DNA of 64,000 bases, taken from NCBI RefSeq assembly GCF_011682235.2, contig NZ_CP076718.1:430469-494468 (forward strand). The letters run 5' to 3'. Source of the stretch: Rhodocaloribacter litoris (GTDB lineage: Bacteria; Bacteroidota; Rhodothermia; Rhodothermales; ISCAR-4553). Positions 55,829 through 63,878 of this stretch are shown piece by piece (position 1 is the first letter of the stretch; every line of letters starts with the position of its first letter). The notes under the pieces are model-generated. The model made no database searches and had not been told where the DNA came from. It worked only from the letters and a program-made list of their open reading frames with translations. Both the position numbers and the translations under genes were made by a program.

Positions 55829-56673
55829 TGCCCGACTTCCTGCACCATATCGTCGCCCGGAGCCGCACCTCGGTTCCCCTGGCCCGGCCCCGCCTCCGGG
55901 GACGCTACGAACCACCGTCTCCCGGCCCGGGGCTTCCTTCCGAGGGGCCGGAGCCCGCCACACCCGTTTCGCCGGTGCCGGGGTTCGATGCGCCGGGCAC
56001 CTCGCCTCCCTCGCCGCCGGAGCCGGCGGTCCCACCGGCGGCGCTGCCGGCCCCGGCCGGGCCGGGCTCCCTCGCCCCGCCGCCCCGTGTGCCGGCATCG
56101 CCCCCGCACCCCGCCCCGCCCCTTCCGGCGGCGTCCACTCCCCCCGACGCCCGGCCCCGCCCGTCGCACGAAGACGGCCCGCGACCGCACCACCCCGTGC
56201 TCCCGCCCGCCCTTCCGGCGGCGCCGGTTCACTTGCCCCCCCCGAACCCACCGGCACACGGGGCGCATCCGGCGGACACACCCGCCGCCCCGCCCTCCCC
56301 GCGCCCCGCCACGGCACCCGCGGCGCCCGCCCCCCCTGTATCACCCGCAGCCCCCGTTCCGCCCGGCGACGCGCCGCCTCCCGAACGGGCACCGGCGCCG
56401 CCGGTCGTGTCCCTGCCCGCACGATCCATCCCCCCCCGTCCCCCCTCCGACCCCCCGGTCATGGTCTCCCCGGCGGGCGGCCTGCCGGAACCCGTCCTGC
56501 CGGGCAAACCGCCGGCCGCCGCGCCCACGATCCACGTCACCATCGGGCGCGTCGTCATCCGGGCCGTGCCCCCGACGCCGCCGGGACCGTCTCCGGAGAA
56601 GCCGCGCGTGCAGCCGGCCGTCATGACGCTCGACGATTACCTGAAACGCCGCAAGGCCGGAGGGCACGCATGA
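55828..56673 (+). CDS. Proline-rich eCIS protein with conserved-type C-terminal motif
   Basis: 281 residues. A short N-terminal helix (MPDFLHHIVARSRT) is followed by about 200 residues of Pro/Ala-rich low-complexity sequence (PPSPPEPAVPPAALPAP style). The C terminus is ordered: TIHVTIGRVVIRAVPP, then VMTLDDYLKRRKAGG. The tail type VTIGRVxVRA...LDDYLKRR recurs in proteins next to eCIS ATPase/cap genes in other genomes as I recall them. Function unknown; it could be a flexible adaptor. It overlaps both neighbours by a few bases. GC content is very high due to CCG/GCC codons, so coding of the linker is supported by overlaps and by the tail. Confidence 0.75.
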   Translation: MPDFLHHIVARSRTSVPLARPRLRGRYEPPSPGPGLPSEGPEPATPVSPVPGFDAPGTSPPSPPEPAVPPAALPAPAGPGSLAPPPRVPASPPHPAPPLPAASTPPDARPRPSHEDGPRPHHPVLPPALPAAPVHLPPPNPPAHGAHPADTPAAPPSPRPATAPAAPAPPVSPAAPVPPGDAPPPERAPAPPVVSLPARSIPPRPPSDPPVMVSPAGGLPEPVLPGKPPAAAPTIHVTIGRVVIRAVPPTPPGPSPEKPRVQPAVMTLDDYLKRRKAGGHA

Positions 56674-58052
56674 GCAACTTCCTCGCCATCGCCACGGCCA
56701 CGGCCACGCTCCAGCAGTTGCTGCTGGAAAGCCTGAGCACCGACGTGCCCGGCGCCCAGGCCACCACGCTCCGGCCGGATAACCCCCGGCTCAGCGCCAC
56801 CGGCAACTTCGGCGTCAACATCTACCTGTACCAGGCAACCCCGAACGCCTCGTGGCGCAACAACGACCTGCCCACACGCGGCGGGGCCGGGCAACCGGTG
56901 CAGCGCCCCCGCATCGCCCTCGACCTCTACTACCTGCTCACCTTCTACGGCGACGAGGAAAGCCTCCAGCCGCAGCGTATCCTCGGCAGCGTCTCGCGCA
57001 CCCTGCACGCCCGGCCCGTCCTGACCCGCCCCATGATCCAGGCCGCCATCGATGCGGCCGTGGCCGTGGACCCCGGCCATTTCCTCGCCGGCTCGAACCT
57101 GGCCGACGACATCGAACAGGTCAAGTTCACCCCCATCCCGCTGTCCCTCGAAGAGCTGTCGAAGCTCTGGTCCGTGTTCTTCCAGACGCCCTACACCCTG
57201 TCGATGACGTACGCCGGCACGGTCGTGCTGATCGAGGCCGAGACGACGCCGGCGCCGGTGCTTCCGGTGCAGACGCCGGTCATCACCGTCCGGCCCGGGC
57301 TGCAGGCACCAGTTCCCACACCGGACCAGCTACCCGGCCTGGAACTCTGGCTCCGCTCCGACCTCGGCGTCACCTTCGATGCCGGAGGCGTCTCGAGCTG
57401 GGCCGACCAGAGCGGCCACGAGCGCCATGCCGTGCAACCGGACGGCGCCCGTCGCCCGGCCTTCGTGGCGCACGGACTCGGCTCCCGGCCCGTCCTCCGC
57501 TTCGACGGGTCGGACGACTACCTGGCCCTCGAAAACCTGTCGTACGACACCGCCGGGCAGCTCGAAGGCCTCACCGTCTGCGCCCTCGTCCGCTCCGCCG
57601 CGCCCGCCCCCCAGGTCATCGCCTCGTTCGACGACGGCGAATACTGGCAGCTCACCCTCCGGGACGACACCACCCCGGGCGCCGGATGGGACACCACCGA
57701 CGAAACCGGCACCCCGCACACCCTGCGCACGACGGGTGCCTACCACGACGGGCGGTGGCACCTCCTCTGCGGGTGGTACGAAGCCGGCCCGGCCACGCCC
57801 AACAAGATCCTGTATGTCGACGGCGTGCCGGCAGCCCAGGCGACGGCCCATGCCGGGCACCGCCTGGGTTCGGGCACGACGCGCTTCGGCTTCCTTGGCG
57901 TCGGCTCCGGGGCCGCCACGTTCGACGGCTCCCGGGACCCGGCGTGGTTCTTCCTCGGCGACGTCGCCGAAGTCCTGGTCTACCACCGGGCCCTCTCCGA
58001 GGAGGAGCGGCTTCAGCTGGAACGCTATTTCCGGGAGCGCTACAATCCATGA
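56670..58052 (+). CDS. DUF4255 cap/terminator protein fused to a LamG-like lectin domain
   Basis: 460 residues. Residues 1-190 are DUF4255 (Pvc16/Afp16-type): FLAIATATATLQQLLLESLS, VNIYLYQATPNASWRNND, RIALDLYYLLTFYGDE, and LSKLWSVFFQTPYTLSMTY. In AFP/PVC this protein caps the distal end of the tube and sheath. After a Pro-rich linker (about 191-215), residues 216-460 form a concanavalin/LamG-like jelly roll: PGLELWLRSDLGVTF, VSSWADQSGHERHA, RPVLRFDGSDDYLAL, GRWHLLCGWYE, and FFLGDVAEVLVYHRALSEEE. Typical cap proteins lack it. The extra domain would sit at the particle end and might bind glycans. Four-base overlaps link it to its neighbours. Confidence 0.88.
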   Translation: MSNFLAIATATATLQQLLLESLSTDVPGAQATTLRPDNPRLSATGNFGVNIYLYQATPNASWRNNDLPTRGGAGQPVQRPRIALDLYYLLTFYGDEESLQPQRILGSVSRTLHARPVLTRPMIQAAIDAAVAVDPGHFLAGSNLADDIEQVKFTPIPLSLEELSKLWSVFFQTPYTLSMTYAGTVVLIEAETTPAPVLPVQTPVITVRPGLQAPVPTPDQLPGLELWLRSDLGVTFDAGGVSSWADQSGHERHAVQPDGARRPAFVAHGLGSRPVLRFDGSDDYLALENLSYDTAGQLEGLTVCALVRSAAPAPQVIASFDDGEYWQLTLRDDTTPGAGWDTTDETGTPHTLRTTGAYHDGRWHLLCGWYEAGPATPNKILYVDGVPAAQATAHAGHRLGSGTTRFGFLGVGSGAATFDGSRDPAWFFLGDVAEVLVYHRALSEEERLQLERYFRERYNP

Positions 58053-60079
58053 ACACGGAAGCGACATCCGACGCCCGGCACGCCCGCGTCCGAGCGGGCG
58101 CCAGCCAGCAGGCCCTGGTACAGGCCCTCGACGAGGTGCGGGGGGCGCTGGTACGCCGGGCCGGAACGCCGGAGACCGGCCCGCCCCGCGAGGCCGGCAA
58201 CACCGCATCCGGGTCCGGCTCGGACGCGGCCCGCACCCGGCAGGACGTCCCCGCCGGATCGCCCCCCACGACCCTGGACCTGCTCTGCCGCACGTTCGGG
58301 CTCTCGTCCTTCGAGCGGGCCGTCCTCCTCCTGTGCGCGGGCATGGAGCTGGAAGCCGACTTCGCCGGGTTGTGCACCGCCTGCCACGGCGTTCCCTACC
58401 CCACCTTCGGGCTGGCGCTGGCCGCTTTCGAGCCGGAAGCCCACTGGAGCGCCCTCACGCCGGCGGCGCCCCTCCGGCACTGGCGCCTGGTCGAGGTCCG
58501 CCCGGGGGATTCCCTGACGACCAGCCCCCTCCGCCTCGACGAACGCATCCTGCACTACCTGACCGGTCTCAACCCGCCGGACGAACAGCTCGATGGCTTC
58601 ATCCTGCCGGCCTCGACGCCGCCGGTCACCCTCGTCCCCTCCCACCGCGCGGTCGTCGAGGCGGCGGCACAGGCCTGGCGGGAGGTTCCCGCCGGCCGGC
58701 CGTGGCCGGTCCTCCAGCTCTGCGGGGATACCGGTACGGAGTTGGAGAACCTCGCCGCCGCCGTGTGCGAGCGCGCGGGCCTGCACCTGCGCGTGATGCC
58801 CGTGCACACCCTGCCCGCAACGCCCCACGAGTTCGACGTGTTGCTGCGGCTGTGGGAACGCGAGGCGATCCTGAGCGGCTGTGCCCTGGCCCTCGACGCC
58901 TGCACGCCGGAGGCGGAACACGCCGGGCGGGCCCCCTACCTCCGGCAATGGCTGGCCCGGGGACGCACCCCCGTGCTGCTGCTGGCTCCCGAACACCGGC
59001 TGCCGGAAGCCTGCCCCCCCGGCCGCCCGCTCCTCACCTTCTTCGTGACCCGTCCCACCCCCCACGAGCAGCGGGAGCTCTGGACGGCGATCCTCGGTCC
59101 GGACACCGCCCCGCTCAACGGCCAGATCGAACGCCTCACCGCCCAGTTCGACCTCGGCGAAACGGCCATCCGCGCCGCGGCCGCAAGTGCCGGCACCCCC
59201 CCGACGCACGCACCCCGAACCACCGGCGACCGGCTGTGGGACGCCTGCCGCCGGCAAGCCCGTCCCCGCCTCGACGACCTCGCCCGGCGCATCGAGCCCG
59301 TCGCCACGTGGGACGACCTCGTCCTGCCCGAGCGTCCCCTCCAGACCCTGCGCACCATCGCCCTGCACGTCCGGCACCGCCTGCAGGTCTACGAGACGTG
59401 GGGCTTCGCCCGCAAGTCCCGCCGCGGCCTCGGCATCAGCGCGCTCTTCACCGGCCCCAGCGGCACCGGCAAAACGATGGCCGCCGAGGTGCTCGCCGGC
59501 GAGCTGCGCCTCGATCTCTACCGCATCGACCTCAGCCAGGTCGTCAGCAAGTATATCGGCGAAACCGAAAAGAACCTGCGGCGCGTCTTCGACGCCGCCG
59601 AGGCGGGCGGCGCGATCCTGCTCTTCGACGAGGCCGACGCCCTCTTCGGCAAGCGCACCGAGGTCAAGGACAGCCACGACCGCTATGCCAACATCGAGGT
59701 CAGCTACCTGCTCCAGCGCATGGAGGCATACCGGGGCCTGGCCATCCTGACGACCAACTTGAAGGACGCCCTCGACGATGCCTTCCAGCGACGAATCCGC
59801 TTCATCGTCACCTTCCCCTTTCCCGATGCCGCCCTCCGCCTCCGCATCTGGGAGCGCATCTTCCCCGGGGAGACCCCGACGCGCGGGCTCGACGCCGGCA
59901 AGCTGGCCCGGCTGACCCTCACCGGCGGCAACATCCGCAACATCGCCCTCAACGCCGCCTTCCTCGCCGCCGGCGCCGGTGAACCCGTCGAGATGAAACA
60001 CCTGCTCGAAGCCACCCGGCAGGAGTACGCCAAGCTCGACAAACCGCTCACCGAAGCCGAAACCCGGGGGTGGATATGA
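58049..60079 (+). CDS. eCIS AAA+ ATPase (Pvc15/Afp15-like)
   Basis: 676 residues. The C-terminal ATPase has Walker A GPSGTGKT (469-476), Walker B ILLFDEADAL (Asp527-Glu528), sensor-1 LTTNLKDALDDAF and arginine fingers in FQRRIRFIV. Residues 90-420 form the N-terminal domain found in the CIS ATPases (TLDLLCRTFGLSSFERAVLL), including a degenerate second ATPase-like fold (LQLCGDTGTELENL). It belongs to the CdcH-like ATPases of eCIS, thought to act in assembly or cargo loading. It starts inside the stop of the cap gene and ends overlapping the next start. Confidence 0.92.
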   Translation: MNTEATSDARHARVRAGASQQALVQALDEVRGALVRRAGTPETGPPREAGNTASGSGSDAARTRQDVPAGSPPTTLDLLCRTFGLSSFERAVLLLCAGMELEADFAGLCTACHGVPYPTFGLALAAFEPEAHWSALTPAAPLRHWRLVEVRPGDSLTTSPLRLDERILHYLTGLNPPDEQLDGFILPASTPPVTLVPSHRAVVEAAAQAWREVPAGRPWPVLQLCGDTGTELENLAAAVCERAGLHLRVMPVHTLPATPHEFDVLLRLWEREAILSGCALALDACTPEAEHAGRAPYLRQWLARGRTPVLLLAPEHRLPEACPPGRPLLTFFVTRPTPHEQRELWTAILGPDTAPLNGQIERLTAQFDLGETAIRAAAASAGTPPTHAPRTTGDRLWDACRRQARPRLDDLARRIEPVATWDDLVLPERPLQTLRTIALHVRHRLQVYETWGFARKSRRGLGISALFTGPSGTGKTMAAEVLAGELRLDLYRIDLSQVVSKYIGETEKNLRRVFDAAEAGGAILLFDEADALFGKRTEVKDSHDRYANIEVSYLLQRMEAYRGLAILTTNLKDALDDAFQRRIRFIVTFPFPDAALRLRIWERIFPGETPTRGLDAGKLARLTLTGGNIRNIALNAAFLAAGAGEPVEMKHLLEATRQEYAKLDKPLTEAETRGWI

Positions 60080-60336
60080 CCCGGCCGAACCTCATCCTGC
60101 ACATCGACGAACTCGTCCTCGACGGCTTTCCCGAGACGGACCGGGCGCTGCTCGCCGCTGCCGTCGAGGCCGGGCTGGCCCGGCTCCTTGCCGAACGGGG
60201 CCTCCCGCCCGCGTGGCCGGCCGGCGGCGCGGCAGCCCACCACGACGGCGGCGCGTTCGAGGCCCAGCCGAACGCCGGCACCGCCCGGCTGGGCCTGCAA
60301 CTCGCATCCGCGATCTACGGAGGACTCACCCGATGA
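60076..60336 (+). CDS. Small conserved-type eCIS protein (86 aa)
   Basis: Begins MTRPNLILHIDELVLDGFPE and ends LGLQLASAIYGGL, with a middle Ala/Leu-rich helix (LAAAVEAGLARLLAERG). Such short proteins often lie between the ATPase and cargo genes in eCIS clusters; function is not known. It overlaps both the ATPase stop and the next start by 4 bases. A GTG at 60070 would add two residues. Confidence 0.72.
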   Translation: MTRPNLILHIDELVLDGFPETDRALLAAAVEAGLARLLAERGLPPAWPAGGAAAHHDGGAFEAQPNAGTARLGLQLASAIYGGLTR

Positions 60337-61277
60337 AGACGTCCCGCTTACAGCAAACCACCCCTCCCCCCTCGCCCGCCGGGAAAGTCCCGGTGCACAC
60401 CTGCGCCTGCGGGGGCACGAAAGGACCGACGGGCGAATGCGCCGCATGCCGGCGAAAACGACAGACCGGAAAACCGGCCACGGTGCACACACTCGAACGG
60501 CGGCCCCCGGCACGAAACACCCGCCCCACAGGCCGCGGGACGCACACCCCCTCCCTGCAACCCGGCACAGGGCACGCTTTCTCCACCCTCAAGCTCTTTC
60601 CGGAACAGCGCCCGGCCTCGATCACCCCGTCGGTGGACCAGGAAGGCTTCGTGGCTACCGCCACACGGCACCCCCCGCTTCATGCCGGGAGTCTCGATCC
60701 CGGACCGGTTCAGACCCAGGGTGGTGGCGGCAGCGGCGGTGGCGGCGGCACGTTCGTTTGCCCCATCGGGGCCGCCGACTTCACGAGCATCCCGAGCGGT
60801 ACCCTCGCCGCCACGTTCGGCTCCGGCAAGTTCGGGGCCTCGTTTGCCATGAACGCCCGGTTTCACATAGCCCCCGTCTCGGCTCCCTGCACCGACAACT
60901 GCAAATGCGGCGAGTACCGGCAGTTCGTTCGCGGGTATTTCAACTACAACGGAACGGACGTCACCCACCAGCTCTGTGCCAACACGCTGAGCCGTACCAC
61001 CTGGCACGAGGACTGCGTTACCATCGGCGGAACCGATCACAAGTACGGCTACCACGCCATCCCCTTTGCAACCAGCAAATTCAAGGACCCGGACCAGGCG
61101 ACCGGCTGCAAGTTTGAAGGGTTTGACTTTCCCGGCTTCAGCCTCGGCTCGCTCAGCTCCGGAGATCGCCTGGACATGCACCTGGAGTTTGAAGGCCGGC
61201 TGGTGGACGCCTGTGACGGAGACAAAACGATCAAGTCTTCTTCCTGGGTCGTCGAGGGCAACGGCACGGTGCCGTAG
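60333..61277 (+). CDS. Candidate eCIS cargo: Cys-motif N terminus, Pro/Gly linkers, Cys-rich C-terminal domain
   Basis: 314 residues. The N terminus has CACGG...GECAAC (Cys24, Cys26, Cys36, Cys39) followed by basic RRKR, a short zinc-knuckle-like motif of the type found at the start of DUF4157-bearing eCIS proteins. Residues 45-130 are Pro/Arg/Thr-rich and disordered. A glycine run (GGGGSGGGGG) leads to a ~175-residue domain with Cys pairs (CTDNCKC, LCAN, EDCVT, TGCKF, VDAC), YRQFVRGYFNYNG, and FPGFSLGSLSSGDRLDMHLE. No DUF4157 HExxH metalloprotease is present. Position between ATPase and tube-initiator genes suggests a loaded effector; toxic activity is not shown. Confidence 0.6.
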   Translation: MKTSRLQQTTPPPSPAGKVPVHTCACGGTKGPTGECAACRRKRQTGKPATVHTLERRPPARNTRPTGRGTHTPSLQPGTGHAFSTLKLFPEQRPASITPSVDQEGFVATATRHPPLHAGSLDPGPVQTQGGGGSGGGGGTFVCPIGAADFTSIPSGTLAATFGSGKFGASFAMNARFHIAPVSAPCTDNCKCGEYRQFVRGYFNYNGTDVTHQLCANTLSRTTWHEDCVTIGGTDHKYGYHAIPFATSKFKDPDQATGCKFEGFDFPGFSLGSLSSGDRLDMHLEFEGRLVDACDGDKTIKSSSWVVEGNGTVP

Positions 61278-61312
61278 CGGCCATCCGCCTTCTCCCCGAA
61301 CCTTGCATACCG

Positions 61313-61684
61313 ATGCCGAACGAATCCTTCAGGGTTTCCCCCGTCTCGCAGTCCTTCGGGACCCATGAGATCTACCCGCACCTGCGCCGGGACCGGCGGC
61401 ACGACACCTGGCACGTGACGCTGGTGCTGACCCGTCCTCCCGACCTCCCGCCGGTACGGGGCGAAGACCTCACGGTTCAACTCCACGACGCGGACGGACG
61501 GTCGTTCGACGTGCGGGAGCGGCCCGCCGGCCCCCAGGTCGAAGTCGGCAACAGCCGGGGCGTGTCGGTCAATGCCGAATTCGTCTTTGCCGGGGCCGCA
61601 CGCCTTCCGGCGACCCTGTCGGTTTCGTACCGCGGCCAGACGGCCCGCTTCCACATCCATCCTCCACCGGAACCCCCGCGTTAG
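61313..61684 (+). CDS. Small beta-rich protein of unknown function (123 aa)
   Basis: Short alternating strands (TWHVTLVLTRPPDLPP, EDLTVQLHDADGRSFDV, SVNAEFVFAGAARLPA, TLSVSYRGQTARFHIHP) indicate a compact beta-sandwich. No signal peptide and no known motif. It lies 35 bases after the cargo candidate and 48 bases before the tube-initiator gene. It could be an immunity-like partner, chaperone or structural decoration of the cargo; this is inference from position. Confidence 0.6.
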   Translation: MPNESFRVSPVSQSFGTHEIYPHLRRDRRHDTWHVTLVLTRPPDLPPVRGEDLTVQLHDADGRSFDVRERPAGPQVEVGNSRGVSVNAEFVFAGAARLPATLSVSYRGQTARFHIHPPPEPPR

Positions 61685-61732
61685 CGGAAACCGGTTTGCC
61701 CGCCTCCGACGCCCTTTCCCGAACGCTTCCTT

Positions 61733-62377
61733 ATGACCACCTTTCCCGGCGCTCCCCGACTGCTCAAAGGCGGCCTCGTGCTCGTCGATCCGGATTCCGG
61801 CACCGTCCGGCGTGCGATCGTGCTGCAGTACAACCCGACGACGCTGACGCGAACGCTTCAGGTCCAGAGTGCAGGCGAAAACGCCGACCGCTCGCAGGCC
61901 CTGCGCCTGAGCGGTCCGCCCGTGGAGACCTACCGCCTCGAAGCCGAGATCGATGCCGCCGACCAGCTCGAATTCCCCGACCAGCACCGGACGACCGTCG
62001 AGCACGGCATCTTCCCCCAGCTGGCTGCGCTGGAGACGATGGTCTATCCCGAGAGCAGCCGCCTGCAGGCCAACAACGACCTGGCCAACGCCGGCACGCT
62101 GGAGATCCTCCCCGTCGAGGCCCCGCTGACGCTTTTCGTCTGGAGCAAGCAGCGGGTGGTGCCCGTGCGCGTGACCGACTTCAGCATCACCGAAGAAGCG
62201 TTCGACCCCACGCTGAACCCGCTCCGCGCCCGCGTCACCCTGGGCTTCCGCGTCCTCAACGTGAACGACCTCGGTTTCGAGCACGCCGGCGGCAACCTGT
62301 ACATGACCTACCACAAACAGCTGGAACGGCTGGCCGGGCTGAACCCGTTCGCCCGCGCGGCCGACCTCGGCTTCTGA
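61733..62377 (+). CDS. eCIS tube-initiator/baseplate protein (Pvc7/Afp7 type)
   Basis: 214 residues. The family starts with the strand carrying the NP motif, here RRAIVLQYNPTTLTRTLQVQ, and continues PPVETYRLEAEIDAADQLEF, and APLTLFVWSKQRVVPVRVTD, which is the tube-protein-like fold. Residues after 180 are helical (KQLERLAGLNPFARAADLGF). In AFP7/PVC7 this part is fused to a LysM domain, which here seems to be the next gene. It connects hub and inner tube at the baseplate. Confidence 0.85.
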   Translation: MTTFPGAPRLLKGGLVLVDPDSGTVRRAIVLQYNPTTLTRTLQVQSAGENADRSQALRLSGPPVETYRLEAEIDAADQLEFPDQHRTTVEHGIFPQLAALETMVYPESSRLQANNDLANAGTLEILPVEAPLTLFVWSKQRVVPVRVTDFSITEEAFDPTLNPLRARVTLGFRVLNVNDLGFEHAGGNLYMTYHKQLERLAGLNPFARAADLGF

Positions 62378-62394
62378 CACCTCACAACCACGCC

Positions 62395-62712
62395 ATGGCC
62401 ACCTATCCCCTCAACAGCCGCTACTACCGCACCGAACAGGCGGAATACGTGAAGGCAGACGGCCAGGTCATCGCCTACCTCCGCCGGCGGTTCCTGCCGC
62501 CGCCGGAGCGCCTGGCCCTGCAGCAGGAACACACCGTCGTCGACGGGGACCGGCCGGACCTCATCGCCGCCCGCGCCTTCGGCGATCCCGAGCTGTTCTG
62601 GCGCCTGGCCGACGCCCACCGCGTCCTGCACCCGGACGAGCTGACCGCCGAACCGGGGCGCCGGCTGCGCATCACCCTTCCCGAAGGTATTCCCGGTCCC
62701 CCGCATGCTTAG
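62395..62712 (+). CDS. LysM/gpX-like baseplate protein
   Basis: 105 residues. Sequence YLRRRFLPPPERLALQQEHT, then DLIAARAFGDPELFWRLADA and HPDELTAEPGRRLRITLPEG shows the LysM-like pattern of phage tail protein X (D-x-I-A-x-R-x-F-G-D-P...FWRLADA). It would clamp the hub to the tube. It follows the tube-initiator gene by 17 bases and overlaps the hub gene by 8 bases. Confidence 0.83.
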   Translation: MATYPLNSRYYRTEQAEYVKADGQVIAYLRRRFLPPPERLALQQEHTVVDGDRPDLIAARAFGDPELFWRLADAHRVLHPDELTAEPGRRLRITLPEGIPGPPHA

Positions 62713-63829
62713 AGGCGGCATCCATCTGACCCTGCTGATGGGCCCCACCGTCCCCGTGCCCGTCCCGAAGCCCGTCACCGAGGCACTCACCGGCGTCGAG
62801 GTCCGGGAGACGGATGGCGAGCCGGCGGCCTTCACCCTCACCTTCACCTTCGACAGCAAATCCGCCCTCACAACGGTGATGCTGCTGCTGGGCGAGCTGG
62901 CCCCGCTCTTCCGCGCCATCCTGGTCGCCACGGTGCGGGGCACGCCGCACGTGCTCATGGACGGCCTCGTGACCGACCAGCAGATCGCGCCCGACGTGCA
63001 GACGGGCAAGGCCACGCTCACACTGGCCGGCTCCGACCTGACCGTGGCCATGGACCAGATCGACTTCACCGGCATCCCCTATCCCGGGATGCCCTTCGAA
63101 GCCCGGGTGGCCCTCATCGTGGCCAAGTATGCGGTCTACGGGATGATCCCGCTCGTCATCCCCACCCTGTTCCTGGACGTGCCCATCCCCGTCGAGCGCA
63201 TCCCGACGCACCGGGGCACGGACCTCAACTACGTCAGGATGATGGCACGCGAGGCAGGCTACACGTTCTACATCGTCCCCGGCCCGGCACCCGGCACGAA
63301 CGTGGCGTACTGGGGCCCCGAGGCCCGCCTCGGCGTGCCGCAGCCGGCGCTGAACGTGGGCATGGACGGGTTCACGAACGTCGAGTCGATCAACTTCCGC
63401 TTCACCGGCGGCGAGCAAGTGCTGCCCGTCGTCTTCATCCAGGAGCCCTTCACGCGGGCACCGATCCCCATCCCGATCCCCGGCATCGACCTGCTGAAGC
63501 CCCCGCTCGGGCTGCTGGCCGGGCTGCCCCGGATCGAACTGATGAACCACACCGCCAACATGAATCCGGCCCAGGCCATCCAGGCCGGGCTGGCGCGGGC
63601 TTCCCGCAGCGCCGACGTGGTCCAGGGCTCCGGCTCGCTGGACGTGCTCCGCTACGGCCACGTGCTCCGCGCCCGCGGGTTGGTCGGCGTCCGGGGCACC
63701 GGCGACGCCTTCAACGGACTCTACTACGTCAAAAGCGTCACCCACCGGCTCAAACGAGGCGAATACAAGCAAGACTTCACGCTCGTGCGCGACGGGCTGC
63801 TCCCGACGGTTCCCCGCGTCCCCCCGTGA
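62705..63829 (+). CDS. eCIS baseplate hub protein (gp27/GpD-like)
   Basis: 374 residues of the phage late-control D / VgrG N-terminal type. Recognisable parts: TDGEPAAFTLTFTFDSKSAL, DLNYVRMMAREAGYTFYIVP (the tyrosine-rich helix of gp27-like hubs), YWGPEARLGVPQPALNVGM, and the C-terminal RARGLVGVRGTGDAFNGLYY, VKSVTHRLKRGEYKQDFTLV. It forms a trimer at the baseplate centre. Several hydrophobic Pro/Ile-rich stretches (PIPIPIPGIDLL) are unusual. In AFP8 hub and spike are one chain; here the spike is the next gene. Confidence 0.88.
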   Translation: MLRGGIHLTLLMGPTVPVPVPKPVTEALTGVEVRETDGEPAAFTLTFTFDSKSALTTVMLLLGELAPLFRAILVATVRGTPHVLMDGLVTDQQIAPDVQTGKATLTLAGSDLTVAMDQIDFTGIPYPGMPFEARVALIVAKYAVYGMIPLVIPTLFLDVPIPVERIPTHRGTDLNYVRMMAREAGYTFYIVPGPAPGTNVAYWGPEARLGVPQPALNVGMDGFTNVESINFRFTGGEQVLPVVFIQEPFTRAPIPIPIPGIDLLKPPLGLLAGLPRIELMNHTANMNPAQAIQAGLARASRSADVVQGSGSLDVLRYGHVLRARGLVGVRGTGDAFNGLYYVKSVTHRLKRGEYKQDFTLVRDGLLPTVPRVPP

Positions 63830-63878
63830 CGGAACGGCCGGACGGACCGCCTGAAGAATCCCCCAACCCTCCTACCCC

